Assembly: GCA_022563255.1 (NCBI GenBank)
Contig: JADFNS010000006.1
Coordinates: 50,425 to 114,424, forward strand
Origin: Pseudomonadota bacterium
Lineage (GTDB): Bacteria > Pseudomonadota > Gammaproteobacteria > Steroidobacterales > Woeseiaceae
Direction of reading: 5' to 3'
Length of the DNA stretch: 64,000 nt
The first letter of the stretch is position 1. Each line of letters starts with the position of its first letter. Under the pieces are notes generated by a model that ran no database searches, was not told the origin of the DNA, and was given only the letters and a program-made list of their open reading frames with translations. This document shows, one piece after another, positions 8,626 through 19,058 of this stretch. The position numbers and the translations under genes are program-made.

Positions 8626-9285
8626 TTAAAAGTTGTAAACGACGCCCAGCGAAATTACGGGCCAGGCTTTGTAGTCGCTGACCGTATTTTCAAGCTCAAG
8701 ACGTTCTAACTCCAGAGCGTCCTGGAATGCGGGTACATTTGCCGCCAGACCGTCAGCTTCCATGGTGACCGTCGGCGAGCCTTGCCACAGCACACCGAAA
8801 TCGAGGTTGATGCCCGCTTTGCCGAATATCTCGAAATCGAAGCCGACGCCCAGGTAGGGCGCGGTGTTGGCGAACGACGTGACGCTTTTCAGCGTACCGA
8901 CGTCGGATGAACTGTAGGTGGCGCCACCGATATCAAAGTCAGCGCCACCGGTATCCTGGCTGGACATCTGCAACTCGTTGCCATTCGAGAATGCTCCCAC
9001 GGTGATGCGGAATGGGCTTAACGGAAAACGGAAGTTGCCCGTCAAATAAAGCGTATCCAGCGAGAGCGTCGCATCGTAATCGATGCCCGCTTGTGTGCCG
9101 GTGTTGTCGTAGTCGAAGCGATTGATACCAATTCGCATGTCCAGCCACGGTATCGGCCGCCAGCGGCCTTCCAGGCCGAAGCCGAGTGTACCGCCCTTGA
9201 TGCCAACACCGAGGTCGGCGTTGGCGGCGCCTGACGCGCACAGCGCGAGAGCCACCAGCGTGGCCTTGAAAGTTGCGTTATCCAT
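8626..9285 (-). CDS. Outer-membrane beta-barrel protein, OmpW-like
   Basis: A 219-residue exported protein. The signal peptide MDNATFKATLVALALCASGAANA has cleavage after ANA. The mature part alternates polar and hydrophobic residues in strands such as LDTLYLTGNFRFPLSPF and ends in an aromatic residue (VISLGVVYNF), the C-terminal signature recognised by the BAM complex. The start is ATG at 9285 with weak GAAG; the frame extends upstream but without a signal sequence there. It sits just downstream of alkB on the same strand, separated from it by a terminator. OmpW/AlkL-type barrels help hydrophobic substrates cross the outer membrane, so a role with the alkane hydroxylase is plausible but unproven. 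Confidence 0.75.
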   Translation of the reverse strand: MDNATFKATLVALALCASGAANADLGVGIKGGTLGFGLEGRWRPIPWLDMRIGINRFDYDNTGTQAGIDYDATLSLDTLYLTGNFRFPLSPFRITVGAFSNGNELQMSSQDTGGADFDIGGATYSSSDVGTLKSVTSFANTAPYLGVGFDFEIFGKAGINLDFGVLWQGSPTVTMEADGLAANVPAFQDALELERLELENTVSDYKAWPVISLGVVYNF

Positions 9286-9392
9286 GATTTCTTCAATCCT
9301 GCCCGATGTGAGGTAACACGCCTGAGCGTAACCGCGTGTCACAGGAGCGACTGTGCGATGCATCACAGGCGGCGATTTCGGCCGTAATATGT

Positions 9393-9425
9393 CAAATAAG
9401 GAACAAACAGCCAGATACAGGCTGT
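9393..9425 (-). terminator. Rho-independent terminator of alkB
   Basis: On the minus strand, ACAGCC-tgtatct-GGCTGT forms a perfect six-pair hairpin (9425-9407), followed by a T-rich tail TTGTTCCTTATTT. It begins just after the alkB stop codon and separates it from the barrel gene. Confidence 0.65.
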
Positions 9426-9428
9426 CAG

Positions 9429-10646
9429 TTACAGGTCTGGCAGGTCGGTGCAGGTTGGCTCAATCATCTTGTCACGGCCCCATTTCAGGAAAATGGAAGG
9501 GTGCGCCGCCGGGTCGATGTTGACGTTGTCGAGATCGCCACGAACGTGCGGGAGTTCCATCAGTCGCGGGTCCATGACTTTGAACCAGAGCCAGGGCATG
9601 TACGCGAGCACATACATGCCGAAATAACCATTGGGCAAGCGCGGCAGGTTTTCGAAGTGGCGCAGCGATTGGTAACGCCGCAACGGATGCGAGTGGTGGT
9701 CCGAGTGTCGTTCCAGGTGAAACAGCACAAGATTGCTGAATATGTGGTTGCTGTTCCACGAATGATGCGGCTGGCATGGTTCGAGTTTCCCGTCATCGCC
9801 GATCTTGCGCAGCAGGCCGTAGTGTTCAACGTAGTTCGCGCTCGTAAGCTGCCAGTAGGCGAAGATGTTGTGGATCATCAGGAACGGCACGACCTTCCAG
9901 CCAAACGCGACCAGCAAGAGCACACTTAGCAATGCTGTGAGAGCATACGGCTGGAGTATCTGATTGTTCGCGCTCCAAACGGTTTTTCCGCGACTTTCCA
10001 GGCGTTCTCTTTCCACGGCCCAGGCGGACAGGAACGCGCCTGGAATTTCCCGGAACGCGAATTTATAGATGCTTTCACCCATGCGCGCGCTGGCGGGATC
10101 ATGATGGGTCGCGACGTATTTGTGATGACCCCGATTGTGCTCGACAGTGAAATGTCCGTAAGCGGGAACCGCGAGCACTATTTTTGCGAGCAATTTCTCG
10201 AGTTTGGAATTCTTGTGTCCGAGTTCATGCGCAGTATTGATGGCCAGACCGGCGGTCAAACCCGTGAAGGCGGCCAGTACCACGAACGCCCACCAACTCA
10301 TCGGCTGCGTTGCGGCGTACCACACAGCGAAAATCAGGGTGATGAAGTGCAGCGGCACGGCGGCGTAAGTCAAGCGGCGATAGTACGGGTCCCGATCGAG
10401 CTGCATCACGACTTCTTCTGGCGGATTGTTTCGATCTTCACCGATGGCCCAATCGATGATCGGCGCGATCAAATAGTTGGACAGGAACGGCAACACGATC
10501 CAGGCCTCATTTCCGGTGCGGGCGTGCAACCAGATTGCGATGAATGGCTGTAACGGATAGAACACGGACAGCAACCACAGCCAGCGTTTCTTGTCGACGT
10601 AGTGAATTGCGCGTCCGTCCCGTAATGCTCCGGTATAAGCTTTCAC
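9429..10646 (-). CDS. alkB: Alkane 1-monooxygenase (integral-membrane non-haem di-iron)
   Basis: Hydroxylates the terminal carbon of medium-chain alkanes (or related hydrophobic substrates), using electrons from rubredoxin. All histidine boxes of the family are present: HELGH (140-144), EHNRGHH (169-175), HSDHH (314-318) and the AlkB-specific NYVEHYG (271-277). The latter separates AlkB from fatty-acid desaturases and xylene monooxygenase. Hydrophobic helices surround the boxes. The 405-residue length is normal. No rubredoxin or rubredoxin reductase gene lies in this window, so electron carriers must be encoded elsewhere. Divergent from a cytochrome c lipoprotein gene. Confidence 0.95.
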   Translation of the reverse strand: MKAYTGALRDGRAIHYVDKKRWLWLLSVFYPLQPFIAIWLHARTGNEAWIVLPFLSNYLIAPIIDWAIGEDRNNPPEEVVMQLDRDPYYRRLTYAAVPLHFITLIFAVWYAATQPMSWWAFVVLAAFTGLTAGLAINTAHELGHKNSKLEKLLAKIVLAVPAYGHFTVEHNRGHHKYVATHHDPASARMGESIYKFAFREIPGAFLSAWAVERERLESRGKTVWSANNQILQPYALTALLSVLLLVAFGWKVVPFLMIHNIFAYWQLTSANYVEHYGLLRKIGDDGKLEPCQPHHSWNSNHIFSNLVLFHLERHSDHHSHPLRRYQSLRHFENLPRLPNGYFGMYVLAYMPWLWFKVMDPRLMELPHVRGDLDNVNIDPAAHPSIFLKWGRDKMIEPTCTDLPDL

Positions 10647-10681
10647 AGCTGATGTTCCCTTAAAAGGTCTGCCGTCGGCAA

Positions 10682-10687
10682 ATTATA
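10682..10687 (-). promoter_or_regulatory. Candidate -10 box for alkB
   Basis: On the minus strand a perfect TATAAT, preceded directly by TTTTG, lies 36 bp before the alkB start codon. No good -35 hexamer sits 16-18 bp upstream, so an activator may be needed. The 158-bp gap to 10805 is AT-rich and must also hold the divergent promoter. Confidence 0.4.
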
Positions 10688-10804
10688 CAAAATCACGGAC
10701 CTCAAATCACTGCTAAAGCAAAAAAACGCAAGAAATCAAAACGATGGGGCGCTGGTACAAAAATTGCTTTATATTTATGCGGGTACTGATTCGGAGCGCA
10801 TCGG

Positions 10805-11296
10805 TTGAGAAGTGATTTAAAACTACTGGCAGTCGCAGCGCTATTGACGCTTGCCGCGTGCACAAGTGATCAGGATGACGCGCGGTCAAATGAGCAGGAA
10901 ATACCGCGACTTACAGCGGCAACACTCGGGGAACAGACTGTTTTGGAGGTTTCGGAATATCTTGCGCAAGTGCAATACAGCAGGGCGAACAGGAAAAATG
11001 GTGCGGCACAGGCGCAAATTTGCAAAGCCTGTCACACCCTTACTGAGGGTGGCCAGAATATGATAGGCCCGGACTTGCATGGGTTTTTCGGTCGGAGCGT
11101 CGGTGCACGCGATGGGTTCGATTACTCGCCGGTCTTGCGAAATGCCGACTTTCGATGGACGCCCAGAACGATGGACGCATGGCTTGCGCAGCCGGGACGT
11201 TTCTTGCCCGGCAACAGGATGATGTTTGCCGGCATCATGGAGAGCGGAGACCGGGACGATCTGATCGCCTATTTGCTGGATGTGACGTCCGATTGA
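10805..11296 (+). CDS. Class I cytochrome c, lipoprotein
   Basis: Electron-transfer protein anchored by lipid. Starts with TTG at 10805 (GGAGC upstream). The lipobox LAAC puts the acylated cysteine at residue 19, followed by an acidic linker. The haem motif CKACH is at residues 73-77, and the methionine ligand lies in PGNRMMFAG (M139 or M140), as in mitochondrial-type cytochrome c. Length is 163 residues. It is divergent from alkB and 20 bp upstream of a DUF5658-like gene. A link to the hydroxylase is possible but not required, since AlkB normally uses rubredoxin. Confidence 0.85.
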   Translation: MRSDLKLLAVAALLTLAACTSDQDDARSNEQEIPRLTAATLGEQTVLEVSEYLAQVQYSRANRKNGAAQAQICKACHTLTEGGQNMIGPDLHGFFGRSVGARDGFDYSPVLRNADFRWTPRTMDAWLAQPGRFLPGNRMMFAGIMESGDRDDLIAYLLDVTSD

Positions 11297-11316
11297 AGAT
11301 GGCAAGATGAATTGAT

Positions 11317-11793
11317 ATGACGCAGGAAAACTTGGAAATCAGCCGGGCGGTTGCCGACAATCGGTCAGACTACGATCGTCGTTTTTTCACGTGGCGAACG
11401 GTGGTCTTCGGATTTGTTCGCTCTCGCCGGCTTGTCAATCGTCGTGCCGAAGACGAAGACGTCATATTTCTGGATTGGCATCATCCGTGGTTGTTTTTCC
11501 TCGCGACCGGGACGATGCTGCTGTCTTGCGTCGACGCTTTCCTGACATTGCAACTTCTGGACCGCGGCATGGTCGAGGTGAATCCATTCATGCAGGCCGC
11601 CTTGAGTCAGGGCACATTGTTGTTTACGAGCACCAAGCTCGCAATGACCGGGTTCGGTATTTTGGTGCTCGTATTTCTTGCCAAAGCGCGCTTTCTGAAT
11701 CGCATCCGTACGGGAATTTTGCTGACGGTGTTTTTCAGTTGCTATGCTTGTCTCGTCTGCTACGAGTTTGTGAATCTAATAAAGTTGATGTAG
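11317..11793 (+). CDS. DUF5658-like small membrane protein
   Basis: A 158-residue protein with a charged N-terminal 50 residues followed by three hydrophobic segments: a helix near 55-78 ending in SCVDAFLTLQLLDRG, then EVNPFM, a helix at about 103-122, and a last helix at about 130-150. The pattern D-A-x-L-T-L...G-x-x-E-x-N-P-x-M is typical of the uncharacterised DUF5658 family. It follows the cytochrome gene closely (20 bp). Function unknown. Confidence 0.7.
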   Translation: MTQENLEISRAVADNRSDYDRRFFTWRTVVFGFVRSRRLVNRRAEDEDVIFLDWHHPWLFFLATGTMLLSCVDAFLTLQLLDRGMVEVNPFMQAALSQGTLLFTSTKLAMTGFGILVLVFLAKARFLNRIRTGILLTVFFSCYACLVCYEFVNLIKLM

Positions 11794-11918
11794 ATCCGGC
11801 GCAGGCGCTGTTTCGATTCCCTCTAGTGTGCGCTTGAGATAAACTGGCGCCCCAATTCCGAAACGCAGCGAGAGTCATCTGACTCCGGGTCGCTCTGGCC
11901 ACACCAGCTTCTGAAACC

Positions 11919-14798
11919 ATGAGACCTTCTCTTAAAGAACAACTAGCGTCGACCCCGCTGTTCGGCAGCAATGCGAGCGCGGTCGAAATGCTTTATGAGC
12001 AGTATCTCGAGCAGCCCGATGCAGTGTCCGGAGGCTGGCGAGAGTATTTCGAGTCTCTGGGTGACGCCGGGGATGAAGTTGCACACTCGGTTATACGTGA
12101 GAAATTGCTGCGAGAAGCCCGCAGTGGTCGCAGGCCAGGCCGGATCGTTGCACGCGCGGCCGGCAAATCGGTCAGCGCGGACGAAAAGCAAGCCGCCGTT
12201 TCGAGATTGATTCAGGTTTACAGCCTTCGCGGCCATCAGATCGCCACTATCGATCCGCTCGGCCTGATGGAACGGCCCATGCCGGGTGTTTTGAAGCTCG
12301 ACTACCTTGGCCTGACCGAGGCAGATATGGACGCTGAATTTTTTACCGGCGGCCTGGCGGGTATGGGCAATGACCGCATGAAGTTGCGCGATATTCTTGC
12401 GCTGCTGCAAAATATTTATTGCGGCAATATAGGCGCCGAATTCGCACATATTTCGCGTGCCCGGGAGCGGCTCTGGCTGAGGAAGCGATTCGAACAAGGT
12501 GCCGCTGCGGATACTCTAAGCGACGACGAGCGTTTGTGCATCCTGGAAAAGCTGACTAACGCGGAGGGCATCGAACGTTATCTGCACACCCGCTATGTGG
12601 GCCAGAAGCGTTTCTCGCTGGAGGGCGGGGACAGTCTGATACCGATGCTCGATGACATCATCCAGCAGGGCGGGTCGTCAGGCATACGGGAAATTGTAAT
12701 CGGCATGGCGCATCGCGGCCGTATCAACGTCCTCGTCAATATCCTTGGCAAATCGCCGGAAGAGTTATTTGAGGAGTTTGAGGGCAAGTACGATCCAGAC
12801 GAAATACAAGGCTCTGGCGACGTCAAATACCACAAAGGTTTTTCCGCGGACATGAAGACGCCAGGCGGCAATGTGCACATTGCGCTTGCGTTTAATCCGT
12901 CACATCTCGAGATCGTGAATCCGGTTGTTGAAGGTTCGGTGCGTGCCCGACAGCAACGCCGAAACGACAAGGAACGGCAGGAAGTACTGCCAGTGCTGAT
13001 TCACGGTGACGCTGCGTTCGCGGGGCAAGGTGTCGTCACCGAAACCTTCCAAATGTCGCAGACGAGCGGTTTTCTGACCGGTGGTACAATACACATCGTG
13101 GTGAATAATCAGATCGGCTTCACGACGAGCCGACCGTCGGATGCCCGCTCCACCGACTACTGCAGCGACGTCGCCAAAATGATTGAGGCGCCGATATTCC
13201 ACGTCAACGGCGACGACCCGGAGGCCGTAATATTCGTTACGCGCCTCGCGTTGAATTACCGGCAGAAGTTCAGGAAAGATGTCGTGATTGATCTGGTTTG
13301 CTACCGCCGTCATGGGCACAATGAGGCGGACGAACCGGCTGCAACGCAGCCGATAATGTATGGCCAGATCCGGAGCCAAAAGACGACGCGCCAGCTTTAC
13401 GCACAGCGGCTGATCGATAATGGAGTGACGACGGCTGCCAGGGTTGCGGAGTTGCAGAATGAATACCGTGACCGGCTGGATCGCGGCGAATCCGTGCAGA
13501 AAGCGTCGTTGGGATTTATCGGCAACGCGTTTACCGTCGACTGGACGCCGTTCCTGAATACACAGTGGGATGATCCGGTCGATACGACGATCAGTCCCGG
13601 CGTCGTCGCAGAACTCGGTCGAGCGATAACCAGCATTCCACCCGACCTAAAGTTGCACGGTCGCGTGCAACGCATTATGGATGAACGCGTCAAAATGCTC
13701 GCGGGCGACGTGGAAATGGACTGGGGTTTTGCTGAAAATATGGCGTATGCATCCCTGCTTCTGGACGGACACAACGTTCGCCTGGTTGGTCAGGACAGCG
13801 CACGCGGTACTTTCTTCCACCGGCACGCCGTGCTTCACAATCAGCTGAACAATCGTGAATACACGCCTCTGATGCACGTCGTCGATCGTTCAGACGCGTT
13901 TCTCGTCATTGATTCGCTGCTTTCCGAAGAAGCCGTGCTCGGTTTCGAATATGGCTATGCAACAACGGACCCCAATACGCTCGTCATCTGGGAAGGGCAG
14001 TTCGGGGATTTTGCGAACGGCGCCCAAGTCGTCATCGATCAATTTATCAGTTCCGGTGAAGCTAAATGGGGTCGGCTGTGCGGTTTGACTATGTTTTTGC
14101 CGCACGGCTACGAGGGGCAAGGTCCTGAACATTCTTCGGCGCGACTTGAGAGGTTTTTGCAACTTTGCGCGGAACACAATATACAGGTCTGTATTCCGTC
14201 AAACCCGGCGCAGATGTTTCATTTGATACGGCGGCAGCAAGTGCGTGCATTTCGGAAGCCCCTGATCGTGTTGACGCCAAAAAGCTTGTTGCGTCACAAG
14301 ATGTCGGTATCATCGATCGACGAACTGACGACGGGTCGTTTTGAGCTCATCATTCCGGAGAACGAGACCAGTGCGCCGGCAAAGACGGGTCGCGTGGTTT
14401 TTTGCAGCGGGAAAGTGTATTTCGATCTGCTTGAGGCGCGCGAGGTCCACCGCATCGACGGTGTGGCGCTTATCCGTATCGAGCAACTTTATCCGTTTCC
14501 AGTGCTTGAGTACGCCGACCTGATCGAACGGTACGCACATGTCGAAGAAATTATCTGGTGTCAGGAGGAACCGTTGAATCAGGGCGCCTGGTATCAGATC
14601 AAGCACCGCCTTCAGGAAGCGCTGCAGGATCACCAGCAGCTTTACTATACCGGACGTCCTGGAGCGGCAGCGCCCGCTTCTGGACTGTTCAAGATTCATT
14701 TGCAACAACAACAGGCGTTGGTAAACGCGGCTCTCGGTATCAAGGCTGAGGCGAGCAAAGCCGTCAAACCTGTGAAAACAAATCGGAAGTCGAAATGA
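11919..14798 (+). CDS. sucA: 2-oxoglutarate dehydrogenase E1 component
   Basis: Thiamine-diphosphate decarboxylase subunit of the TCA-cycle 2-oxoglutarate dehydrogenase complex. At 959 residues it is the normal homodimeric-type length. Visible features are the N-terminal segment binding E2 ([20 protein letters not shown]), the substrate-channel motif [11 protein letters not shown], the ThDP/Mg motif beginning [11 protein letters not shown] and ending near NNQIGFTT, and the C-terminal transketolase-like domain ([14 protein letters not shown]). It overlaps sucB by four bases (ATGA), so translation is coupled. sdh and sucCD genes are not adjacent. Confidence 0.97.
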   Translation: MRPSLKEQLASTPLFGSNASAVEMLYEQYLEQPDAVSGGWREYFESLGDAGDEVAHSVIREKLLREARSGRRPGRIVARAAGKSVSADEKQAAVSRLIQVYSLRGHQIATIDPLGLMERPMPGVLKLDYLGLTEADMDAEFFTGGLAGMGNDRMKLRDILALLQNIYCGNIGAEFAHISRARERLWLRKRFEQGAAADTLSDDERLCILEKLTNAEGIERYLHTRYVGQKRFSLEGGDSLIPMLDDIIQQGGSSGIREIVIGMAHRGRINVLVNILGKSPEELFEEFEGKYDPDEIQGSGDVKYHKGFSADMKTPGGNVHIALAFNPSHLEIVNPVVEGSVRARQQRRNDKERQEVLPVLIHGDAAFAGQGVVTETFQMSQTSGFLTGGTIHIVVNNQIGFTTSRPSDARSTDYCSDVAKMIEAPIFHVNGDDPEAVIFVTRLALNYRQKFRKDVVIDLVCYRRHGHNEADEPAATQPIMYGQIRSQKTTRQLYAQRLIDNGVTTAARVAELQNEYRDRLDRGESVQKASLGFIGNAFTVDWTPFLNTQWDDPVDTTISPGVVAELGRAITSIPPDLKLHGRVQRIMDERVKMLAGDVEMDWGFAENMAYASLLLDGHNVRLVGQDSARGTFFHRHAVLHNQLNNREYTPLMHVVDRSDAFLVIDSLLSEEAVLGFEYGYATTDPNTLVIWEGQFGDFANGAQVVIDQFISSGEAKWGRLCGLTMFLPHGYEGQGPEHSSARLERFLQLCAEHNIQVCIPSNPAQMFHLIRRQQVRAFRKPLIVLTPKSLLRHKMSVSSIDELTTGRFELIIPENETSAPAKTGRVVFCSGKVYFDLLEAREVHRIDGVALIRIEQLYPFPVLEYADLIERYAHVEEIIWCQEEPLNQGAWYQIKHRLQEALQDHQQLYYTGRPGAAAPASGLFKIHLQQQQALVNAALGIKAEASKAVKPVKTNRKSK

Positions 14799-15979
14799 AT
14801 ATCGAAATCAAGGTTCCACCTCTGCCCGAGTCCGTCAGCGACGCGACGCTGGTGGCCTGGCACAAGAATGCCGGCGAGTCTGTTTTGCGGGACGAAAATC
14901 TGCTGGACCTTGAAACGGACAAAGTTGTGTTGGAAGTGCCGGCGCCGGCATCCGGTAGAATTGCCAGGATACTGGTGGAAAGTGGCGCCACGGTCGAAGC
15001 CGGTGATGTTCTCGCGATTCTCGAAGAAGGCGAAGTTGCTGCGGTCCAGGCTGTGGCGCCGGCCGTTATCAAGACGAAAGCTGCCGTGAAGACGAGTCCG
15101 GCAGTACGCCATTTGCTGGATGAGCACGACCTCGACGCGGCCATGATTGTCGGTACCGGTAAAGACGGACGTATTACCAAAGCCGATGTGATGTCGTTTC
15201 TTAAATCGGATGACAGCGGCGATGTTGCGCCAGGCGATACCGCTTCTGTGGCCGAAGAAACTGTCGCGGCGCACTTCGAGCGCTCTGAACAACGTGTCCC
15301 GATGACGCGCCTGCGCGCACGCATTGCGGAACGACTCGTCGAGGCGCAACACACGGCCGCAATGCTGACCACATTTAACGAGGTCGATCTGACCGAGGTC
15401 ATAGAGTTGCGCAAGCGTTACAAAGAGTCGTTCGAGAAAAAATACGGGGTGCGACTCGGCTTCATGTCGTTCTTTGCCAAAGCGGCAGTAGAGGCGTTGA
15501 AACAATTTCCAACAATTAACGCATCCGTCGAAGGCACCGATATCATCTATCACAATTACTACGACATCGGCATCGCGGTGTCGAGCGATCGTGGCCTGAT
15601 GGTGCCGATTCTGCGTGACGTCGATCAAATGAGTTTTGCCGGGTTTGAGGCGTCTCTGAGCGAATTGGCGGACAAGGTTCAGACGGGCACCATCAGCATG
15701 GACGATCTCACGGGTGGCACATTCACGATCACGAACGGCGGCGTCTTTGGATCAATGATGTCGACGCCGATTCTGAATCAGCCGCAAAGCGCTATTCTCG
15801 GCATGCACGCGATTCAGCAACGTCCGATGGTTGTTGACGGCGACATCGTTGCCAGGCCGATGATGTATCTGGCCGTCACCTACGACCACAGAATTGTCGA
15901 CGGCAAGGAGGCTATACAGTTTCTTGTCGCCATCAAGGAGCAGCTTGAAGATCCGGCTCGCCTGCTGCTGCAGATCTGA
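14795..15979 (+). CDS. sucB: Dihydrolipoyllysine succinyltransferase (E2 of 2-oxoglutarate dehydrogenase)
   Basis: Forms the core of the complex and transfers the succinyl group to CoA. One N-terminal lipoyl domain has the lipoylated lysine K43 ([12 protein letters not shown]). A peripheral-subunit-binding domain lies at about 100-135 ([14 protein letters not shown]...GRITKADV). The C-terminal catalytic domain carries the DHRIVDG active-site motif near residue 366. At 394 residues it is typical of SucB. Its ATG overlaps the sucA stop, and lpdA follows 33 bp later. Confidence 0.97.
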   Translation: MNIEIKVPPLPESVSDATLVAWHKNAGESVLRDENLLDLETDKVVLEVPAPASGRIARILVESGATVEAGDVLAILEEGEVAAVQAVAPAVIKTKAAVKTSPAVRHLLDEHDLDAAMIVGTGKDGRITKADVMSFLKSDDSGDVAPGDTASVAEETVAAHFERSEQRVPMTRLRARIAERLVEAQHTAAMLTTFNEVDLTEVIELRKRYKESFEKKYGVRLGFMSFFAKAAVEALKQFPTINASVEGTDIIYHNYYDIGIAVSSDRGLMVPILRDVDQMSFAGFEASLSELADKVQTGTISMDDLTGGTFTITNGGVFGSMMSTPILNQPQSAILGMHAIQQRPMVVDGDIVARPMMYLAVTYDHRIVDGKEAIQFLVAIKEQLEDPARLLLQI

Positions 15980-16012
15980 GCCGCCGTATTGGCGAAGGAA
16001 TTTGTATACGAA

Positions 16013-17443
16013 ATGAGCAGGAATTTTGACGTTGTTGTCATTGGCGCCGGTCCGGCCGGCTATGTTGCGGCGATTCGTGCGACGCAGCATGGGAAGTCCG
16101 TAGCGTGCATTGACGAGTGGCAGAATAAGGACGGTAAAAATGCCTTTGGCGGCACTTGCCTGAACGCCGGGTGCATTCCTTCGAAAGTGCTGCTGGAATC
16201 GTCCGAGTTATTTCACAAGGCCAGGCACGAATTCGCGAAGCACGGCATCAAGACGACGGGTGTGGAACTTGACCTGGGCACCATGCAAAAACGTCGTGCA
16301 AACATCGTGCGGCAGCTGACGAATGGCATAGCAGGTCTTTTCAAAGCCAATAAAATTGACGGGCTGGTCGGCCATGGAAAATTACTCGCAGGCAAGCAGG
16401 TCGAATATACGACAGCCGACGGCGAGGTCGAGATCATCATGGCCGACAATGTGATTCTGGCGTCCGGTTCGTCGCCTGTCGAATTGCAGATTGCGTCATT
16501 CGACGGCGACAAAATTGTCGATTCCTGGGGTGCCCTGGAATTCGACGCGGTGCCGGATCGACTTGGCGTTGTCGGTGCCGGCATAATTGGACTGGAACTC
16601 GGTAGCGTCTGGGCAAGACTTGGCTCGCAGGTCACGGTGCTTGAGGCGATGGATGATTTCCTGTTCATGGTGGATCGCGACGTTGCGAAGCTGGTGGCCA
16701 AGGACTTTAAGCGCCAGGGTCTTGATATCAAACTCGGTGCGACAGTGACCGCAGCGACGGTTGGCAAGAAGGGTGTTGCGGTCGCCTATGACGACGCGAA
16801 CGGTACGCACTCGATCGAGTTTGACAAGCTTGTCGTTGCAGTTGGCCGTCGACCGCACACCGACAATTTGTTTTCATCAGATGCCGGTATCCAGATTGAC
16901 GAACGTGGCTTCGTCGTCGTGGACGACGAATGCCGGACGCGCGTGAAAGGCGTATACGCAGTTGGCGATTGTGTGCGCGGGCCGATGCTGGCGCACAAGG
17001 GTTCGGAAGAGGGCGTCATGGTTGCCGATCTGATAGCCGGCGAGAGCGCAGAGGTCAATTACGACGTCATTCCGTCCGTGATTTACACATCGCCCGAGAT
17101 TGCCTGGGTAGGCAAGAACGAGGCCGAGGTCAAGGACTCCGGCCGTGCTTACAAGACAGGATCATTCCCGTTTGCCGCCAGCGGTCGCGCGAAGGCGATG
17201 GAGCAGACCACGGGCATGGTAAAAATAATTTCTTCGCGAGACGATGACGAAATTCTCGGCGTGCATATCGTCGGACCGATGGCTGGCGAGTTGATCGCAG
17301 AAGCCGTACTTGCGATGGAGTTCTCCGCGAGCACTGAGGACATTCAGCGTACGATTCACGCGCACCCGAGCCTGGCGGAAGCCGTCCACGAAGCCGCGCT
17401 GGCGGTCGACAAAAAAGCCCTGAACTTCCCAAATCCGCCGTAG
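16013..17443 (+). CDS. lpdA: Dihydrolipoamide dehydrogenase (E3)
   Basis: FAD enzyme that reoxidises dihydrolipoyl groups of the 2-oxoacid dehydrogenase complexes with NAD+. The FAD-binding motif GAGPAG is at residues 11-16, the redox-active disulfide cysteines are C49 and C54 (GGTCLNAGCIPSK), and the NAD-binding motif GAGIIGLELGSVW is near residue 185. The C-terminal dimer interface carries the catalytic His-Glu (HAHPSLAEAVHEA). The ATG at 16013 (MSRNFDVVVIG) is preferred over TTG 15989, which would add eight residues not usual in the family. Third gene of the suc operon. Confidence 0.95.
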   Translation: MSRNFDVVVIGAGPAGYVAAIRATQHGKSVACIDEWQNKDGKNAFGGTCLNAGCIPSKVLLESSELFHKARHEFAKHGIKTTGVELDLGTMQKRRANIVRQLTNGIAGLFKANKIDGLVGHGKLLAGKQVEYTTADGEVEIIMADNVILASGSSPVELQIASFDGDKIVDSWGALEFDAVPDRLGVVGAGIIGLELGSVWARLGSQVTVLEAMDDFLFMVDRDVAKLVAKDFKRQGLDIKLGATVTAATVGKKGVAVAYDDANGTHSIEFDKLVVAVGRRPHTDNLFSSDAGIQIDERGFVVVDDECRTRVKGVYAVGDCVRGPMLAHKGSEEGVMVADLIAGESAEVNYDVIPSVIYTSPEIAWVGKNEAEVKDSGRAYKTGSFPFAASGRAKAMEQTTGMVKIISSRDDDEILGVHIVGPMAGELIAEAVLAMEFSASTEDIQRTIHAHPSLAEAVHEAALAVDKKALNFPNPP

Positions 17444-17459
17444 GAGCGGGCCTACGGCG
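17436..17459. repeat. Palindromic stem-loop spanning two convergent stop codons (REP-like)
   Basis: CGCCGTAGG-agcggg-CCTACGGCG: a perfect nine-pair stem with a six-base loop. It contains the lpdA stop codon in its left arm and the convergent symporter stop codon in its right arm. GTAGGAGCGG resembles the core of gammaproteobacterial REP elements. No T-tract follows on either strand, so it may stabilise 3' ends rather than act as a classical terminator. Confidence 0.7.
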
Positions 17460-18927
17460 ATTTCTTCCAGAAGTCAGCGTTGCGGATGCCCAGTTTCTCG
17501 GGGTCGAATGTGTAGTGTTCCACGCCGGCTTTTTTCTGTGCTTCGTAATCCTGCAGTGCTTTGATCGCTGGTTTACCCATGAAGAACAGAATTAAAATGC
17601 CGATGATATTTAGCCAGGCCATCAATCCGACGCCAATATCTCCGAGCGCCCAGGCGAGATCAGCCGACCGTACGGTTCCGTAGAATACGGAGGCCATGAG
17701 CACGAGTTTCAGTACTGTCAGTTCGCCCGGAAAACGGAAGGTCCGGCGAATGTAGGCGACGTTTGTTTCGGCAATGTAGTAGTAGGCCAGCAAGGTCGTG
17801 AACGCAAAAAAGAACAGGGCGATAGCCACGAATATCTTACCGAAACCGCCCATCACGCTTTCGAGAGCCAGTTGAGTAAACGCGGGACTGTTCGCCGCGA
17901 TATCGGAAGCCAGCAATCCGCCACTGATTTCTGCGCTGAGGTCCGTAACGTAATACTGCCTGGTGATCAGAATCATGAAAGCTGTCGCCGAACACACGAA
18001 CAGGGTGTCGATATAAACTGAAAATGCCTGCACAAGTCCTTGCTGGGCCGGATGCTCAACCTCAGCAGCAGCAGCGGCATGTGGACCGGTTCCCTGACCC
18101 GCCTCGTTGGAATAGACGCCACGCTTCACACCCCAGCCAATGGCCGCGCCAAAACCGGCCATAGGCGTGAATATGTCCTTCATGATCAATTCAAGAATCC
18201 CCGGCAATTCAGCGAAGTGATAAATAATGACGCCCAGTGCGATCAGGATGTAGCCAAAGGCCATGAACGGGACGACGATCTGCGTGAAATGTGCGATTCG
18301 TTTTACGCCGCCGAAAATAATGAAACCGAGTATCGCCACAACCGTTGTTGCGGACGTCAGTTTTGTCACGGAAATGGTTTCGCCAATAAAATTGACCGTG
18401 GATTCGCCGCCAAAAGCCAACTCAGCCGCGTTGCCGATGCTATTGGACTGCACGCCGGGCAGGAGCGCGCCTACAGCGATGATTGTCACGATAGCGAATA
18501 TCCAGGCGTACCATTTCTGGCCCATCGCCTTTTCAATGTAGTATGCCGGGCCACCGCGAAACTGGCCCTCATCCTCCTCCTTGTAGATCTGCCCAAGAGT
18601 CGATTCTATATAAGCCGTCGCAGCGCCGAGGAACGCGACAACCCACATCCAGAATACTGCGCTTGGACCGCCGAACCCGATTGCGGCTGCAACCCCTGCG
18701 ATGTTGCCGGTACCCACCCGGCCCGAAAGCGAGACGGCGAGTGCTTGAAAAGACGAAATGCCGCGATCGGATTCCTTGCTGGCAAACAGCAGCCGAATCA
18801 TCTCCTTGAACATGCGGACCTGAACGAAACGGGTCGCGATGGAGAAAAACAATCCGGTGCCGAGGCAGAGGTAAATGAGAGCCTTGCTCCAGATCAGATC
18901 ATTGATCGTACTGACGATTTCCTGCAT
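17452..18927 (-). CDS. Sodium:alanine symporter family (AGCS) amino-acid carrier
   Basis: A 491-residue membrane protein that imports small neutral amino acids (alanine or glycine) with Na+. Family-specific segments include SGRVGTGNIAGVAAAIGFGGP near residue 80 and a conserved GVKRGVYSNEAGQGTGPHAAA segment near residue 285. About ten or eleven helices are predicted. The ATG at 18927 is preceded by AAGGGG, so the longer frame to 18999 is not used. Converges on lpdA and is divergent from the nfeD gene. Confidence 0.92.
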   Translation of the reverse strand: MQEIVSTINDLIWSKALIYLCLGTGLFFSIATRFVQVRMFKEMIRLLFASKESDRGISSFQALAVSLSGRVGTGNIAGVAAAIGFGGPSAVFWMWVVAFLGAATAYIESTLGQIYKEEDEGQFRGGPAYYIEKAMGQKWYAWIFAIVTIIAVGALLPGVQSNSIGNAAELAFGGESTVNFIGETISVTKLTSATTVVAILGFIIFGGVKRIAHFTQIVVPFMAFGYILIALGVIIYHFAELPGILELIMKDIFTPMAGFGAAIGWGVKRGVYSNEAGQGTGPHAAAAAEVEHPAQQGLVQAFSVYIDTLFVCSATAFMILITRQYYVTDLSAEISGGLLASDIAANSPAFTQLALESVMGGFGKIFVAIALFFFAFTTLLAYYYIAETNVAYIRRTFRFPGELTVLKLVLMASVFYGTVRSADLAWALGDIGVGLMAWLNIIGILILFFMGKPAIKALQDYEAQKKAGVEHYTFDPEKLGIRNADFWKKSP

Positions 18928-19058
18928 GCAGAACCCCTTGTTTTTTTTTTCGGCGCACGCGATGGTACCGCATATTGGGACAATACGAGTCAGTATCAAG
19001 CTGCCGCGTGCGGTGGATTCGCGATATAGTGAACGGAATTAAACACGGGAGCGAGCCA

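Noticed and set aside
14696..15628. 310-codon minus-strand ORF
   Set aside because: Antisense to sucB; no start signal and no domain.
18040..19029. 329-codon plus-strand ORF
   Set aside because: Antisense to the alanine symporter and without any recognisable domain.
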